Assembly (NCBI GenBank): GCA_948485625.1
Contig: CAOMRW010000025.1
Location: 1 to 24,246, forward strand
Direction of reading: 5' to 3'
Origin: an uncultured Clostridia bacterium
GTDB lineage: Bacteria; Bacillota; Clostridia; TANB77; CAG-508
DNA length: 24,246 nucleotides
The notes beneath the pieces were generated by a model. It was not told the origin of the DNA and searched no databases. It worked only from the letters and a program-made list of their open reading frames with translations. Below are positions 7,970 to 14,942 of the stretch, in pieces (the first letter of the stretch is position 1; the number at the start of each line of letters is the position of its first letter). The translations under genes and the position numbers were made by a program.

Positions 7970-8017
7970 CTCTTATATTGTATAAGTAGTTGGGACTATC
8001 TATACAATATTTGTTAA

Positions 8018-8578
8018 TTATGCATTTTTTCCAAAATCTACTTTTACATTTTTTCTAGCTTCATCGCTATCTGTTTGGAATAAGTCACGTGGTTTGAATT
8101 TAAACATGTTAGCAATGATGTTAGAAGGAAAAATTTGTAGTTTTTCATTATATATTGTTGCAGTATCATTATAGAATTGTCTAGAAAAAGAAATTTTGTT
8201 TTCTGTATTTCTTAGTTCTTCAGATAATTCTGAGAAATTTTGATTTGCTTTTAATTCAGGATAGTTTTCAGAAACAGCCATTATTGTTTTTAATGTGCTT
8301 GAAAGTTGATTATTTAAATCAGCTTTTTCAGAAACTGTTCCAGCATTTGCCCATGAAGTTCTTAATTGTGCAATTTTTTCAAAAGTTTCTGATTCATGTG
8401 CAGTATATCCTTTTACTGTTTCAACAAAGTTTGGAATTAAGTCAAATCTTCTTTGTAATTGTACATCTATTTGTCCCCAAGCATTATCTACTTTTAATTT
8501 TGATGATACTAAACTATTATACATTGATATTATAGCTAATACAATTACAACAACTATTATTAATATAATCCATCCCAT
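8018..8578 (-). CDS. lemA: LemA family protein
   Basis: The product is 186 residues. The start at 8578 (MGWIILI) follows AAAAGGAGG closely on the minus strand; the longer reading frame to 8647 covers the promoter and is not used. One N-terminal transmembrane helix (about 2-19) is followed by a coiled helical domain with the family pattern: YNSLVSSKLKVDNAWGQIDVQLQ, the RRFDLIPNFVETVKGY segment, NQLSSTLKTIMAVSENYPELKAN and SRQFYNDTATIYNEKLQIFPSNI. LemA proteins are membrane-anchored helical bundles exposed outside or in the periplasm, with no settled biochemical role. It is first in a two-gene unit with htpX, suggesting it partners the protease in envelope maintenance. Confidence 0.93.
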   Translation of the reverse strand: MGWIILIIVVVIVLAIISMYNSLVSSKLKVDNAWGQIDVQLQRRFDLIPNFVETVKGYTAHESETFEKIAQLRTSWANAGTVSEKADLNNQLSSTLKTIMAVSENYPELKANQNFSELSEELRNTENKISFSRQFYNDTATIYNEKLQIFPSNIIANMFKFKPRDLFQTDSDEARKNVKVDFGKNA

Positions 8579-8618
8579 TATTTGTTCCTCCTTTTTTATT
8601 ATATACATTATATAGTAG

Positions 8619-8647
8619 ATAATAACATATATTTTTATTTTTAACAA
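8619..8647 (-). promoter_or_regulatory. Promoter of lemA-htpX
   Basis: On the minus strand: TTGTTA (8647-8642), a 17-nt spacer, TATTAT (8624-8619) with TGT directly upstream (extended -10). It lies about 40 nt before the lemA start. Confidence 0.7.
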
Positions 8648-8687
8648 TGATTTTATAAAATTTGTTATTTTTATGGAAATAATTTTT

Positions 8688-8954
8688 ATGAAAAAATATA
8701 ATAATCATTTAAATATAGAAAATAAAAAAATTAAAGAATTAAGAATCAAAAAAAATTTGTCTCTTACAGATTTGTCAACAAAGTTATTATTAGTTAGAAT
8801 AGATATTCCCAAACAATCTTTGCATAAGTTAGAAAAGGAAAATAGAATTATAAAAGATTTTGAATTAGTAGCAAGTGCAAAAGTTTTAAAGGTTGGTGTT
8901 GAAGAGCTTTTACAAGATTTTATTTCAGAGTTTGAGAAAGAAAATATAGAATAA
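8688..8954 (+). CDS. Small HTH (XRE/Cro-CI type) regulator
   Basis: An 88-residue protein made almost entirely of one helix-turn-helix domain (about 12-75). It opens with IKELRIKKNLSLTDLSTKL, then carries an extended turn (LLVRIDIPKQSLHKLE) before the recognition helix and ends ASAKVLKVGVEELLQDF. This longer turn is common in a clostridial HTH subfamily. Starts at ATG 8673 and ATG 8688 are both possible. Neither has a good Shine-Dalgarno; GGAA at 8675-8678 slightly favours 8688. The gene diverges from lemA-htpX and lies ahead of the G5/3D gene, so it might act on either, but nothing in the sequence proves a target. An all-AT hairpin with TTTT follows at 8953-8977. Confidence 0.75.
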   Translation: MKKYNNHLNIENKKIKELRIKKNLSLTDLSTKLLLVRIDIPKQSLHKLEKENRIIKDFELVASAKVLKVGVEELLQDFISEFEKENIE

Positions 8955-9045
8955 TAATAAAATAGTATATTATTTTTGTTCTAAAAATAAATGTATCTGA
9001 ATATAATATAAATAGAATACTTACGGAATAAGGACTTGGACAAAT

Positions 9046-9074
9046 TTGACAAAAAAAGAAATATGTAGTATAAT
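9046..9074 (+). promoter_or_regulatory. Perfect consensus sigma-A promoter of the G5/3D gene
   Basis: TTGACA (9046-9051), exactly 17 nt, TATAAT (9069-9074): full consensus at both boxes and ideal spacing. The ribosome site AAAAGGAGG follows at 9088-9096. Strong constitutive expression is expected. Confidence 0.9.
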
Positions 9075-9107
9075 CATAATTGATGCCAAAAGGAGGTATA
9101 ATAATTT

Positions 9108-10052
9108 ATGAAAAATGAAGAAAAAGCTTCAATTTCTATTATGAAAATCATATGTGTAAGTATAATATTAATATTGATTTCAGGAATAGGTGTTATGGCA
9201 GTTAGTACAAATTTAAAAGATGTCAAAATTGTACTACAAAATGGATATGAATTAACTGTTTTAACAGCTAAATCTACAATTAGAGAAGTATTAGATGAAA
9301 ATAACATAGTTTTAGATGAAAATCAAAAAACAATACCAGAAGAAAGTGAACAAATAACAGCAGGTTCTGTTATAAAAATAGTTGATAAATCATATAATGA
9401 GGTTCAAATTGCTAAAGTTTCTGAAGAAGGTGTACAAACAACATTAGATGAATTATTAAATAATTATGCACCAATTACAGAAAAAATAGTAACTGAACAA
9501 GTTGAAATACCTTATGAGACAATAACAAAAAATACTACGGGTACAAGCTCTAACACAACAAATAAGGTTTTACAACAAGGTGTAAATGGGTTGAAAGAAG
9601 TAACTTATAAAGTTAAATACCAAAATGATATTGAAATTGAAAAAATACAATTATCTGAAAAGATAATTAAAGAACCAAAAAATAAGATTGTACAAGTAAA
9701 TAAAAATGTAACATCAAGAGCTGGTACAACATCAAGAACATTACCAGATAAAACTGCATCATCAAATGCAAATGGTCAAATATATAAAATAACAGCTTAT
9801 TGTCCATGTGCTAAATGTTGTGGTAAGACAAATGGTATTACTGCAATGGGAACACATGCAACAGCTGGAAGAACAGTTGCAGCATCTTCTAAATTTTCAT
9901 TTGGTACAAAATTAAATATAAATGGGCATACTTATACAGTTGAAGATAGAGGTGGAGCAATAAAAGGAAATAAAATAGATATATTTGTGAATTCACATGC
10001 TGAAGCTTTAGCTTGGGGGGTAAGATACTTACCTGTAAGTGTGGCACAATAA
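9108..10052 (+). CDS. YabE-like secreted cell-wall protein (DUF348, G5, 3D domains)
   Basis: A 314-residue exported protein. An N-terminal hydrophobic segment (about 12-31) acts as a signal or membrane anchor. A ubiquitin-like DUF348 domain follows (about 37-80, IVLQNGYELTVLTAKSTIREVL), then a G5 domain (about 123-198) and a C-terminal 3D domain (about 226-312, YKITAYCPCAKCCGK, TVEDRGGAIKGNKIDIFV, EALAWGVRYLPVSV). 3D domains occur in peptidoglycan-cleaving enzymes related to Rpf/YabE and MltA, with three aspartates in the active fold. Asp280 and Asp291 are present, but the first one (AVDP in many members) reads AASS here, as in some clostridial relatives. Its likely role is cell-wall remodelling or resuscitation-type muralytic activity. 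It has a perfect-consensus promoter and its own terminator, so it is monocistronic. Confidence 0.9.
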   Translation: MKNEEKASISIMKIICVSIILILISGIGVMAVSTNLKDVKIVLQNGYELTVLTAKSTIREVLDENNIVLDENQKTIPEESEQITAGSVIKIVDKSYNEVQIAKVSEEGVQTTLDELLNNYAPITEKIVTEQVEIPYETITKNTTGTSSNTTNKVLQQGVNGLKEVTYKVKYQNDIEIEKIQLSEKIIKEPKNKIVQVNKNVTSRAGTTSRTLPDKTASSNANGQIYKITAYCPCAKCCGKTNGITAMGTHATAGRTVAASSKFSFGTKLNINGHTYTVEDRGGAIKGNKIDIFVNSHAEALAWGVRYLPVSVAQ

Positions 10053-10070
10053 TAGATTTGAAGATAATTG

Positions 10071-10101
10071 GAATTCCTATTGAAATAGGAGTTCTTTTTT
10101 T
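10071..10101 (+). terminator. Terminator of the G5/3D gene
   Basis: A 10-bp stem, 10071-10080 with 10085-10094 (one G-T pair), with loop TGAA followed by seven T. It begins 18 nt after the stop codon. Confidence 0.88.
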
Positions 10102-10139
10102 GCTTTTACTATTGGAGAGTGATTTTCAACAACTCTATA

Positions 10140-10188
10140 TTAATAAAAATTGCATTTGTTTGTAAAATATAGGCAACATTTTTATTAA
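10140..10188. repeat. AT-rich inverted repeat in the 10053-10322 intergenic region
   Basis: TTAATAAAAAT with TGC pairs with GCA and ATTTTTATTAA across a 19-nt loop, with a small bulge. It lies upstream of the membrane protein gene. No gene is seen in this 270-nt gap. A possible promoter with TATAAT at 10227-10232 and an extended TGA lies downstream of the repeat. Confidence 0.35.
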
Positions 10189-10223
10189 TTTATGTTTGAA
10201 TACTAGAAATTCGTGTATAAAGG

Positions 10224-10232
10224 TGATATAAT
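10224..10232 (+). promoter_or_regulatory. Extended -10 element before the membrane-protein gene
   Basis: TGATATAAT at 10224-10232 is a perfect -10 with the TGn extension. The -35 position (TAGAAA at 10204) is poor. It would start RNA about 85 nt before the ATG at 10323. Confidence 0.5.
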
Positions 10233-10322
10233 ATATATAATTTAATTTTTTAATCTCCTTTTGGAGCTTGATATATATAACAAGTAAACAATGCAATAAT
10301 TATTGGAAATGGAGGAAAAGAA

Positions 10323-10760
10323 ATGAAGAAAGTAAGAGAAATGGTGATACGGATAAGTAATAGTGAAGAATTAGGGGGAGTAATGTTCTTAATAATATTA
10401 TTATTACTTATAGTACAGTTCTTTTTTAGATGCTTATCAGACAAGTATTTTTTGACAGTAAATGTGATTTTATTATGTATCATATGGTTAACATTTTCTT
10501 TGTGGAAGTGTTTTGTTAAAATTAAAGAGATGCCAGATGAAATAATAGAACAAAATAGGCTTATTTATCTGCTATTAAGCGACAAAGACATGGTATGGTA
10601 TATTGTAGCACCAGTAATAATGTTACCAACATTTTTTTTGCTATTTACTCTAAATTTTGTCTTTATAGTTAATATAGTTTTTATAGCGATAGCGATTTTT
10701 ATAATTGAGCCAATAGCAGGATTATTATCCCAAATATTTAAAAAGTGTATTATAGAATGA
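10323..10760 (+). CDS. Small integral membrane protein, unknown function
   Basis: A 145-residue protein with about four hydrophobic helices (roughly 19-36, 44-63, 90-110 and 112-132), short charged loops and a basic start (MKKVREMVIR). GGAGG at 10311-10315, 7 nt before the ATG, supports the start. The helices are arranged as two hairpins separated by a charged stretch, KIKEMPDEIIEQNR. I do not recognise the family. A perfect 15-bp terminator hairpin lies just after the stop, so it appears to be monocistronic. Confidence 0.7.
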   Translation: MKKVREMVIRISNSEELGGVMFLIILLLLIVQFFFRCLSDKYFLTVNVILLCIIWLTFSLWKCFVKIKEMPDEIIEQNRLIYLLLSDKDMVWYIVAPVIMLPTFFLLFTLNFVFIVNIVFIAIAIFIIEPIAGLLSQIFKKCIIE

Positions 10761-10769
10761 GATGTTTTT

Positions 10770-10818
10770 AATTATAATTGGAAGTGGAGTAATTACTTTA
10801 CTTCCAATTATAATTTTT
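10770..10818 (+). terminator. Terminator between membrane protein and xth
   Basis: A perfect 15-bp stem, 10770-10784 with 10801-10815, with a 16-nt loop and TTTTT reaching 10818. It starts 10 nt after the stop at 10760. Confidence 0.8.
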
Positions 10819-10821
10819 GAG

Positions 10822-10850
10822 TTGCTATTTTCTTGGATATGTAGTAAAAT
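10822..10850 (+). promoter_or_regulatory. Probable promoter of xth
   Basis: TTGCTA (10822-10827), a 17-nt spacer, TAAAAT (10845-10850). The start is predicted near 10857, immediately ahead of the GGAGG of xth at 10864-10868. Confidence 0.55.
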
Positions 10851-10879
10851 AGATTATATTACAGGAGGAAAAAAATATT

Positions 10880-11635
10880 ATGAAATTAATATCGTGGAAT
10901 GTAAATGGTATAAGAGCATGCTTGACAAAAGGATTTGCAGAATTTTTTAAAGAAATAGATGCAGATATTTTTTGTATTCAAGAAACAAAATGCCAGCCAG
11001 AACAAATAGAGTTAGAGTTTGATGGATATACGAGTTATTGGAATAGTGCAGAGAAAAAAGGATATTCAGGAACTGCTATTTTTTCAAAGAAGAAGCCTAA
11101 AAGTGTAACATATGGAATTGGAATAGAGGAACATGACAAAGAAGGAAGAGTTATAACATTAGAATTTGACAAATTTTATATGGTAACAATTTATACACCA
11201 AATTCAAAAAGAGAATTAGAAAGGCTAGAATATAGACAAGTTTGGGAAGACGAAATAAGAAAATATTTATTAAAATTAAATGAAACTAAACCAGTCATTA
11301 TGTGTGGAGATTTGAATGTTGCACATAAAGAAATAGATTTAAAAAATCCAAAAACAAACAGGCATAATGCGGGATTTACAGATGAAGAAAGAAATAAAAT
11401 GACAGAATTATTAAATGCTGGTTTTGTGGATACATTTAGAACTTTGTATCCAGATAAAGAGAATCAATATAGTTGGTGGTCTTATATGGGACATGCTAGA
11501 GAAAAAAATGTAGGATGGAGAATTGATTATTTTATAATATCAAAAGACATTCAAAATAAAATTAAAGAAGCAAAGATATATCCAGAAATAATGGGTAGTG
11601 ACCATTGTCCAGTTGGACTAGAAATAAAAATATAA
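10880..11635 (+). CDS. xth: Exodeoxyribonuclease III (AP endonuclease)
   Basis: A cytoplasmic base-excision-repair enzyme that cuts at abasic sites and trims 3' ends. The 251-residue length is normal for the ExoIII/ExoA family. Motifs in order: MKLISWNVNGIRAC with Asn7; FCIQETKC with Glu35 (metal ligand); GYSGTAIFSK; VTIYTPNSKRELERLEYR; CGDLNVAHKEIDLKNP with the catalytic Asp and Asn; GFTDEER; FVDTFR; YSWWSY with GWRIDYFIIS; and the terminal MGSDHCPVGLEI, where Asp241-His242 form the catalytic pair. GGAGG lies 11 nt before the ATG. The next gene begins 38 nt downstream on the same strand, so they may be cotranscribed. Confidence 0.95.
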   Translation: MKLISWNVNGIRACLTKGFAEFFKEIDADIFCIQETKCQPEQIELEFDGYTSYWNSAEKKGYSGTAIFSKKKPKSVTYGIGIEEHDKEGRVITLEFDKFYMVTIYTPNSKRELERLEYRQVWEDEIRKYLLKLNETKPVIMCGDLNVAHKEIDLKNPKTNRHNAGFTDEERNKMTELLNAGFVDTFRTLYPDKENQYSWWSYMGHAREKNVGWRIDYFIISKDIQNKIKEAKIYPEIMGSDHCPVGLEIKI

Positions 11636-11673
11636 AGGTTTCTGTCCAATATGGACATGAAAGGAGAATTTAA

Positions 11674-12828
11674 ATGGAAGAAATAAAACAAGGATGGAAA
11701 AAAAGAATATCATGGTTATTAATTGCATTGGTAGTGGTATTTTTTTATAAAATGCTAGATAATTTTTCAAGTATACAACAGTGGTTTGGAAAGTTTTTTG
11801 CAATTATGAAACCTTTTTTGATTGGTTTGTTAATATCTTATATATTATATATGCCATGTAAAAAAATTGAAAATATTTTTAAAAAGTCAAGATTAAAACT
11901 ATTATCTAAAAAATCGAGAGGATTATCTGTTATAACTACATATATAATTTTTGTTTTAATTATAATAGTGGTTATAAATTGTATTTTTCCAGTATTAAGA
12001 GATAGTATTGTTGAATTAGTTAGTAATGTTCCAGGTTATTATGAAATATTAGTTAATAAATATAATGAATTGCCAGAAGATTCGATTTTAAAAAGTGATT
12101 TGATAAAAGATAAAATGTCAGAGTTTACTAATATTGATATAAAACAGTTTTTAAATATTAATAATGATAAGATAATTGAATATTTAAAAAGTATCATAGA
12201 TATATTCTCAGGAATATTTGATGTATTTGTTTCTATAGTAGTATCTGTTTATATTTTATTACAAAGAACATCAATTATTAAATCTTTGAGAAGATTTGCT
12301 AGGGCTATATTCAAGAAAGATGTATATGAGACAATTGATAATTATTTTACAAAGGCAAATGAGGTATTCTTTACTTTTATAAGTAGTCAATTATTAGATG
12401 CAGTTATTGTTGGAATTTTAACTACTATTGCTATGATGATATTAAGAGTTAATTATGCTCCTTTAATAGGATTTATGATAGGATTATTTAATTTGATTCC
12501 ATATATAGGAGCTATAGTAGCAGTTGCTTTGGGAATACTTATAACTTTAATAACAGGTGGTTTTGGAAAAGCATTAGCTATGGCAATAGTTGTAATTGTA
12601 TTACAACAAATAGATGCTAATATTATTAATCCAAAAATATTGGGTTCTTCACTAGAAACTAGTCCATTACTTGTTATATTTGCCATTACTATTGGTGGTG
12701 CATATTTTGGAATTATGGGTATGTTTTTAGGAGTGCCAATTGCTGTTGTAATTAAAGCAGTAGTAACTGATTTCGTAAATAGTAGAAATGAAATTAGAGA
12801 TGAAGAGGAAAATTTGAAAATTATGTAA
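11674..12828 (+). CDS. AI-2E family membrane transporter
   Basis: A 384-residue polytopic membrane protein with the AI-2E_transport (YdiK/PerM/YtvI-type) layout. Two N-terminal helices lie at about 15-30 and 40-60, a third at about 88-108. A soluble-looking segment of about 100 residues follows (VELVSNVPGYYEILVNKYNELP and beyond), then a C-terminal bundle with GLFNLIPYIGAIVAVALGI, LQQIDANIINPKILG and the conserved GAYFGIMGMFLGVPIAVVIKA. Family members export various small molecules or ions; autoinducer-2 export is documented for only some, so the substrate is unknown. AAAGGAGA is correctly placed before the ATG. Palindrome copy B follows 40 nt after the stop and is the only terminator-like structure there. 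Confidence 0.9.
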   Translation: MEEIKQGWKKRISWLLIALVVVFFYKMLDNFSSIQQWFGKFFAIMKPFLIGLLISYILYMPCKKIENIFKKSRLKLLSKKSRGLSVITTYIIFVLIIIVVINCIFPVLRDSIVELVSNVPGYYEILVNKYNELPEDSILKSDLIKDKMSEFTNIDIKQFLNINNDKIIEYLKSIIDIFSGIFDVFVSIVVSVYILLQRTSIIKSLRRFARAIFKKDVYETIDNYFTKANEVFFTFISSQLLDAVIVGILTTIAMMILRVNYAPLIGFMIGLFNLIPYIGAIVAVALGILITLITGGFGKALAMAIVVIVLQQIDANIINPKILGSSLETSPLLVIFAITIGGAYFGIMGMFLGVPIAVVIKAVVTDFVNSRNEIRDEEENLKIM

Positions 12829-12867
12829 AAAGTGATATAATAATAAAAGGGGCTGTAAAAAGTCTGT

Positions 12868-12948
12868 AGTGGTGATAGGGGGCCAGGTCTTAAATTCCCA
12901 TTTTTTATACAAAAATGGAGATTTAAGACCTGGCCTCCTATCACCACT
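12868..12948. repeat. REP-like palindrome, copy B
   Basis: An 81-bp inverted repeat from AGTGGTGATA to TATCACCACT with the same GGGGGCCAGGTCTTAAAT arm as copies A and C. Outer AAAAAGT (12857-12863) and ACTTTTT (12953-12959) extend the pairing imperfectly and give U-runs on both strands. It lies between convergent genes, the permease (ends 12828) and the COG2426 gene (ends 12966), exactly where a bidirectional terminator is expected. Confidence 0.92.
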
Positions 12949-12965
12949 GTATACTTTTTTTCTTT

Positions 12966-13529
12966 TTAATGTTTAGAATGTTTTTTTATAATGATAGATA
13001 TTATTATAGCAATGATAATTACAGCAATAATTGCGATTAATCCAGGCCATCCTAAAATTGAAACGATTTTGCTACCTAAAGACATAATGATGCCTGCTAA
13101 TAAAACACCAAGTGTTACTGCAATTATACTTGTTTTAAAGTCAAGTTTTAGAAAACTTGCTGCTAGTGTTCCTGTCCATGCACCTGTTCCTGGAAGTGGT
13201 ATTCCAACAAAAAGAAGTAATGCAAAGAATATTCCACTGTTTCCAGCAGATTCTTTTAATTTTTCTCCACCTTTTTCACCCTTTTCTAGACACCATGTGA
13301 AGAATTTTCCAATAATTTTTTTATCTTTTCCCCATTCTAGTACTTTTCTGGCGAATAGGTAGATAAATGGTACTGGAAGCATATTTCCTATAATTGCTAT
13401 AGGATAATATAAAAGTATGTTTAGTCCTAAGCCTTCAGCTATTGGTATTGCTCCTCTTAGTTCTACTATTGGAACCATACTTACTAGTGCTATTATTAAA
13501 TATTTTATTACAATTGGTAAACTTGCCAT
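12966..13529 (-). CDS. COG2426 small multidrug export-like membrane protein
   Basis: A 187-residue protein with about five hydrophobic segments, matching the family labelled putative small multidrug export protein (Sm_multidrug_ex, COG2426). Recognisable parts are the N-terminal helix followed by VPIVELRGAIPIAEGLGL, then LPVPFIYLFARKVLEW, a charged loop with EKGEKGGEKLKESAGN, and the signature LLFVGIPLPGTGAWTGTLAASFL with a following GVLLAGIIMSLGS. The C-terminus is a strongly hydrophobic Ile-rich helix ending in KKHSKH. The export function is a family label with little direct proof. AAAGGA about 10 nt before the ATG on the minus strand supports the start. It stands alone on this strand, ending against palindrome copy B. 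Confidence 0.87.
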   Translation of the reverse strand: MASLPIVIKYLIIALVSMVPIVELRGAIPIAEGLGLNILLYYPIAIIGNMLPVPFIYLFARKVLEWGKDKKIIGKFFTWCLEKGEKGGEKLKESAGNSGIFFALLLFVGIPLPGTGAWTGTLAASFLKLDFKTSIIAVTLGVLLAGIIMSLGSKIVSILGWPGLIAIIAVIIIAIIISIIIKKHSKH

Positions 13530-13571
13530 GATTTTTTGTCCTTTCTTTATTTTTGATTTTTTACTTTGGTT

Positions 13572-13600
13572 ATTGTACTATATAAAAATGTAAATGTCTA
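13572..13600 (-). promoter_or_regulatory. Promoter of the COG2426 gene
   Basis: On the minus strand: TAGACA (13600-13595), a 17-nt spacer, TACAAT (13577-13572). Transcription would begin near 13565, about 35 nt before the start codon. Confidence 0.65.
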
Positions 13601-13991
13601 GTATTTTAAATTGTATAGTAGAAGAAAATTATGTTATATAATGTTCACAATAATTTCATGAAAATTAGAAATAGGTATTGATAAAAAATAGATATTAAGA
13701 TAGAATTATAGTGTAGAGTAAGAAATGAAAGTAGGAAAACAAATGAAAAAGCTTGTAACTGTTGCGAGAGTACACACACACACACACACACACACACGGT
13801 ATCTTTAGTAAATAAAAAAATTAGTATAGTAGATAAAGTAAGAGATGGGGATATTGACTGAAAAGTTGATATTGCTGTCTTTTTGGCATGTGGATTTTAA
13901 GAGTAAGTTTTAGATATTAGTAATTATAGCTTATTAGTGGGTTTTAGAAATAATGTTTTTAGAAAATGAAGTAGATAGGAGAAATAAGCAA
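13601..13991. other. Non-coding gap with microsatellite
   Basis: This stretch of about 390 nt has no convincing gene. It holds a 27-codon open frame (13725-13808) that runs through the AC repeat and ends soon after it, and no clear promoter for the gene at 13992. AGGAGA at 13977-13982 serves that gene. Confidence 0.6.
13772..13797. repeat. (AC)13 dinucleotide microsatellite
   Basis: Thirteen uninterrupted AC units, 195 nt upstream of the prepilin/LRR start. Such long pure dinucleotide tracts are prone to slippage. In the present length the frame from ATG 13725 ends in RYL-stop; losing one unit would extend it to about 13861. Confidence 0.97.
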
Positions 13992-14942
13992 ATGAATAAA
14001 TTAGCACAAACAAGAGGAATAACATTAATTGTTTTGGTGATAACAATTATAATTTTATTAGTTTTAGCAGGAATATCAATATCAAATTTGACAGGAAGTG
14101 GATTATTTGGAAAAGCGAATGAAGCAAAAGTAAAATCAATATTTTCTGGAGTAAAAGAAGAGTTTGAATTATATAAAATGAGCAAATTTGCTGAGGACAT
14201 AAATTTTGAATCAGGCACGTTAAATGCAGGAAAAGAGAATCTTTCATATAATGGAAAAGTGCAGGAGGGAAATATATATAGTATATTAAGAAATTTAAAT
14301 AAAGAATATGAAAATAGTTTTGAAATAATAAAAGGAGAATTAATATTTTCAAGTCAAGATAAAGATGAATTAGAATGGGCATTAGAAATGGGGATGAAGA
14401 TAAATCCATATATAATAATAGATGGAGAATTAATGTCATCAGATACAAATTTAATGTTAATGGATGAAAATACAGGAACAATAGTAATACCAGAAAATGT
14501 AACGAAAATAGGAGCTGGAGCATTTAGAGATGTAATAGGATTACGAACAATAGTAATACCAAAAACAGTAAAGGAAATAGGAGACAATGCTTTTTCAGGA
14601 AATCCAACTTTAGAGAATGTAACAATTGAAGAGGGTGTGGAAAAAATAGGAGAATATGCGTTTCAGGATTGTAGTAATTTAGAGAAAATACATATGGCAG
14701 ATTCTATATCAGTTGTAGGTCAATGTTGTTTTCTTAGATGCACAAAATTGGTAGAAATAAATGTTCCAGTATCATTAAAGGTAATAACATTAAGAATGTT
14801 ATCAGGTTGTACTTCTTTAACAGGATTTAATATACCAGAGGGAATAACTGAAATTCAAAATTTAGCATTTGAAAATTCTATAAATATTAAAACAATAATG
14901 ATTCCATCAACAGTAACAAAGATTTCACGGATCACCTTTTAA
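13992..14942 (+). CDS. Prepilin-like leader with BspA-type LRRs, 5' part of a frameshifted gene
   Basis: The product is 316 residues from ATG 13992, preferred over ATG 13953 because AGGAGA (13977-13982) lies 9 nt before it and the protein then begins as a normal prepilin leader: MNKLAQTRG, cleavage after Gly, then ITLIVLVITI and a helix ending in GLFGKANEAK. The mature +5 residue is Val, not Glu. After a charged linker, roughly residues 155-316 hold about six LRR_5 (BspA-like) repeats with the pattern IPxxVxxIGxxAFxxCxxLxxI, for example IPENVTKIGAGAF and IPKTVKEIGDNAF. LRR_5 proteins are cell-surface proteins, often adhesins. The frame stops at TAA 14940, in the middle of a repeat, while the matching protein continues in another frame. 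It is either a truncated protein or the first part of a disrupted 640-residue product. Confidence 0.82.
   Translation: MNKLAQTRGITLIVLVITIIILLVLAGISISNLTGSGLFGKANEAKVKSIFSGVKEEFELYKMSKFAEDINFESGTLNAGKENLSYNGKVQEGNIYSILRNLNKEYENSFEIIKGELIFSSQDKDELEWALEMGMKINPYIIIDGELMSSDTNLMLMDENTGTIVIPENVTKIGAGAFRDVIGLRTIVIPKTVKEIGDNAFSGNPTLENVTIEEGVEKIGEYAFQDCSNLEKIHMADSISVVGQCCFLRCTKLVEINVPVSLKVITLRMLSGCTSLTGFNIPEGITEIQNLAFENSINIKTIMIPSTVTKISRITF

Noticed and set aside
8517..8708. Extended minus-strand starts upstream of lemA (to 8647 or 8708)
   Set aside because: They read through the extended -10 promoter. The start at 8578 has a strong ribosome site and family agreement.
10762..10950. 62-codon open frame with hydrophobic start after the 10323 membrane protein gene (stop and start nearly overlap, TGAGATG)
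   Set aside because: It lies over a perfect terminator hairpin and the xth promoter, runs 71 nt into xth, and has no ribosome site.
13725..13808. Small peptide frame crossing the AC repeat
   Set aside because: Weak ribosome site, only 27 codons, no recognisable product. Kept only as part of the microsatellite finding.
14047..14523. Leucine-rich minus-strand frame opposite the prepilin/LRR gene
   Set aside because: Composition artefact of TTA/TTT-rich antisense; no ribosome site.
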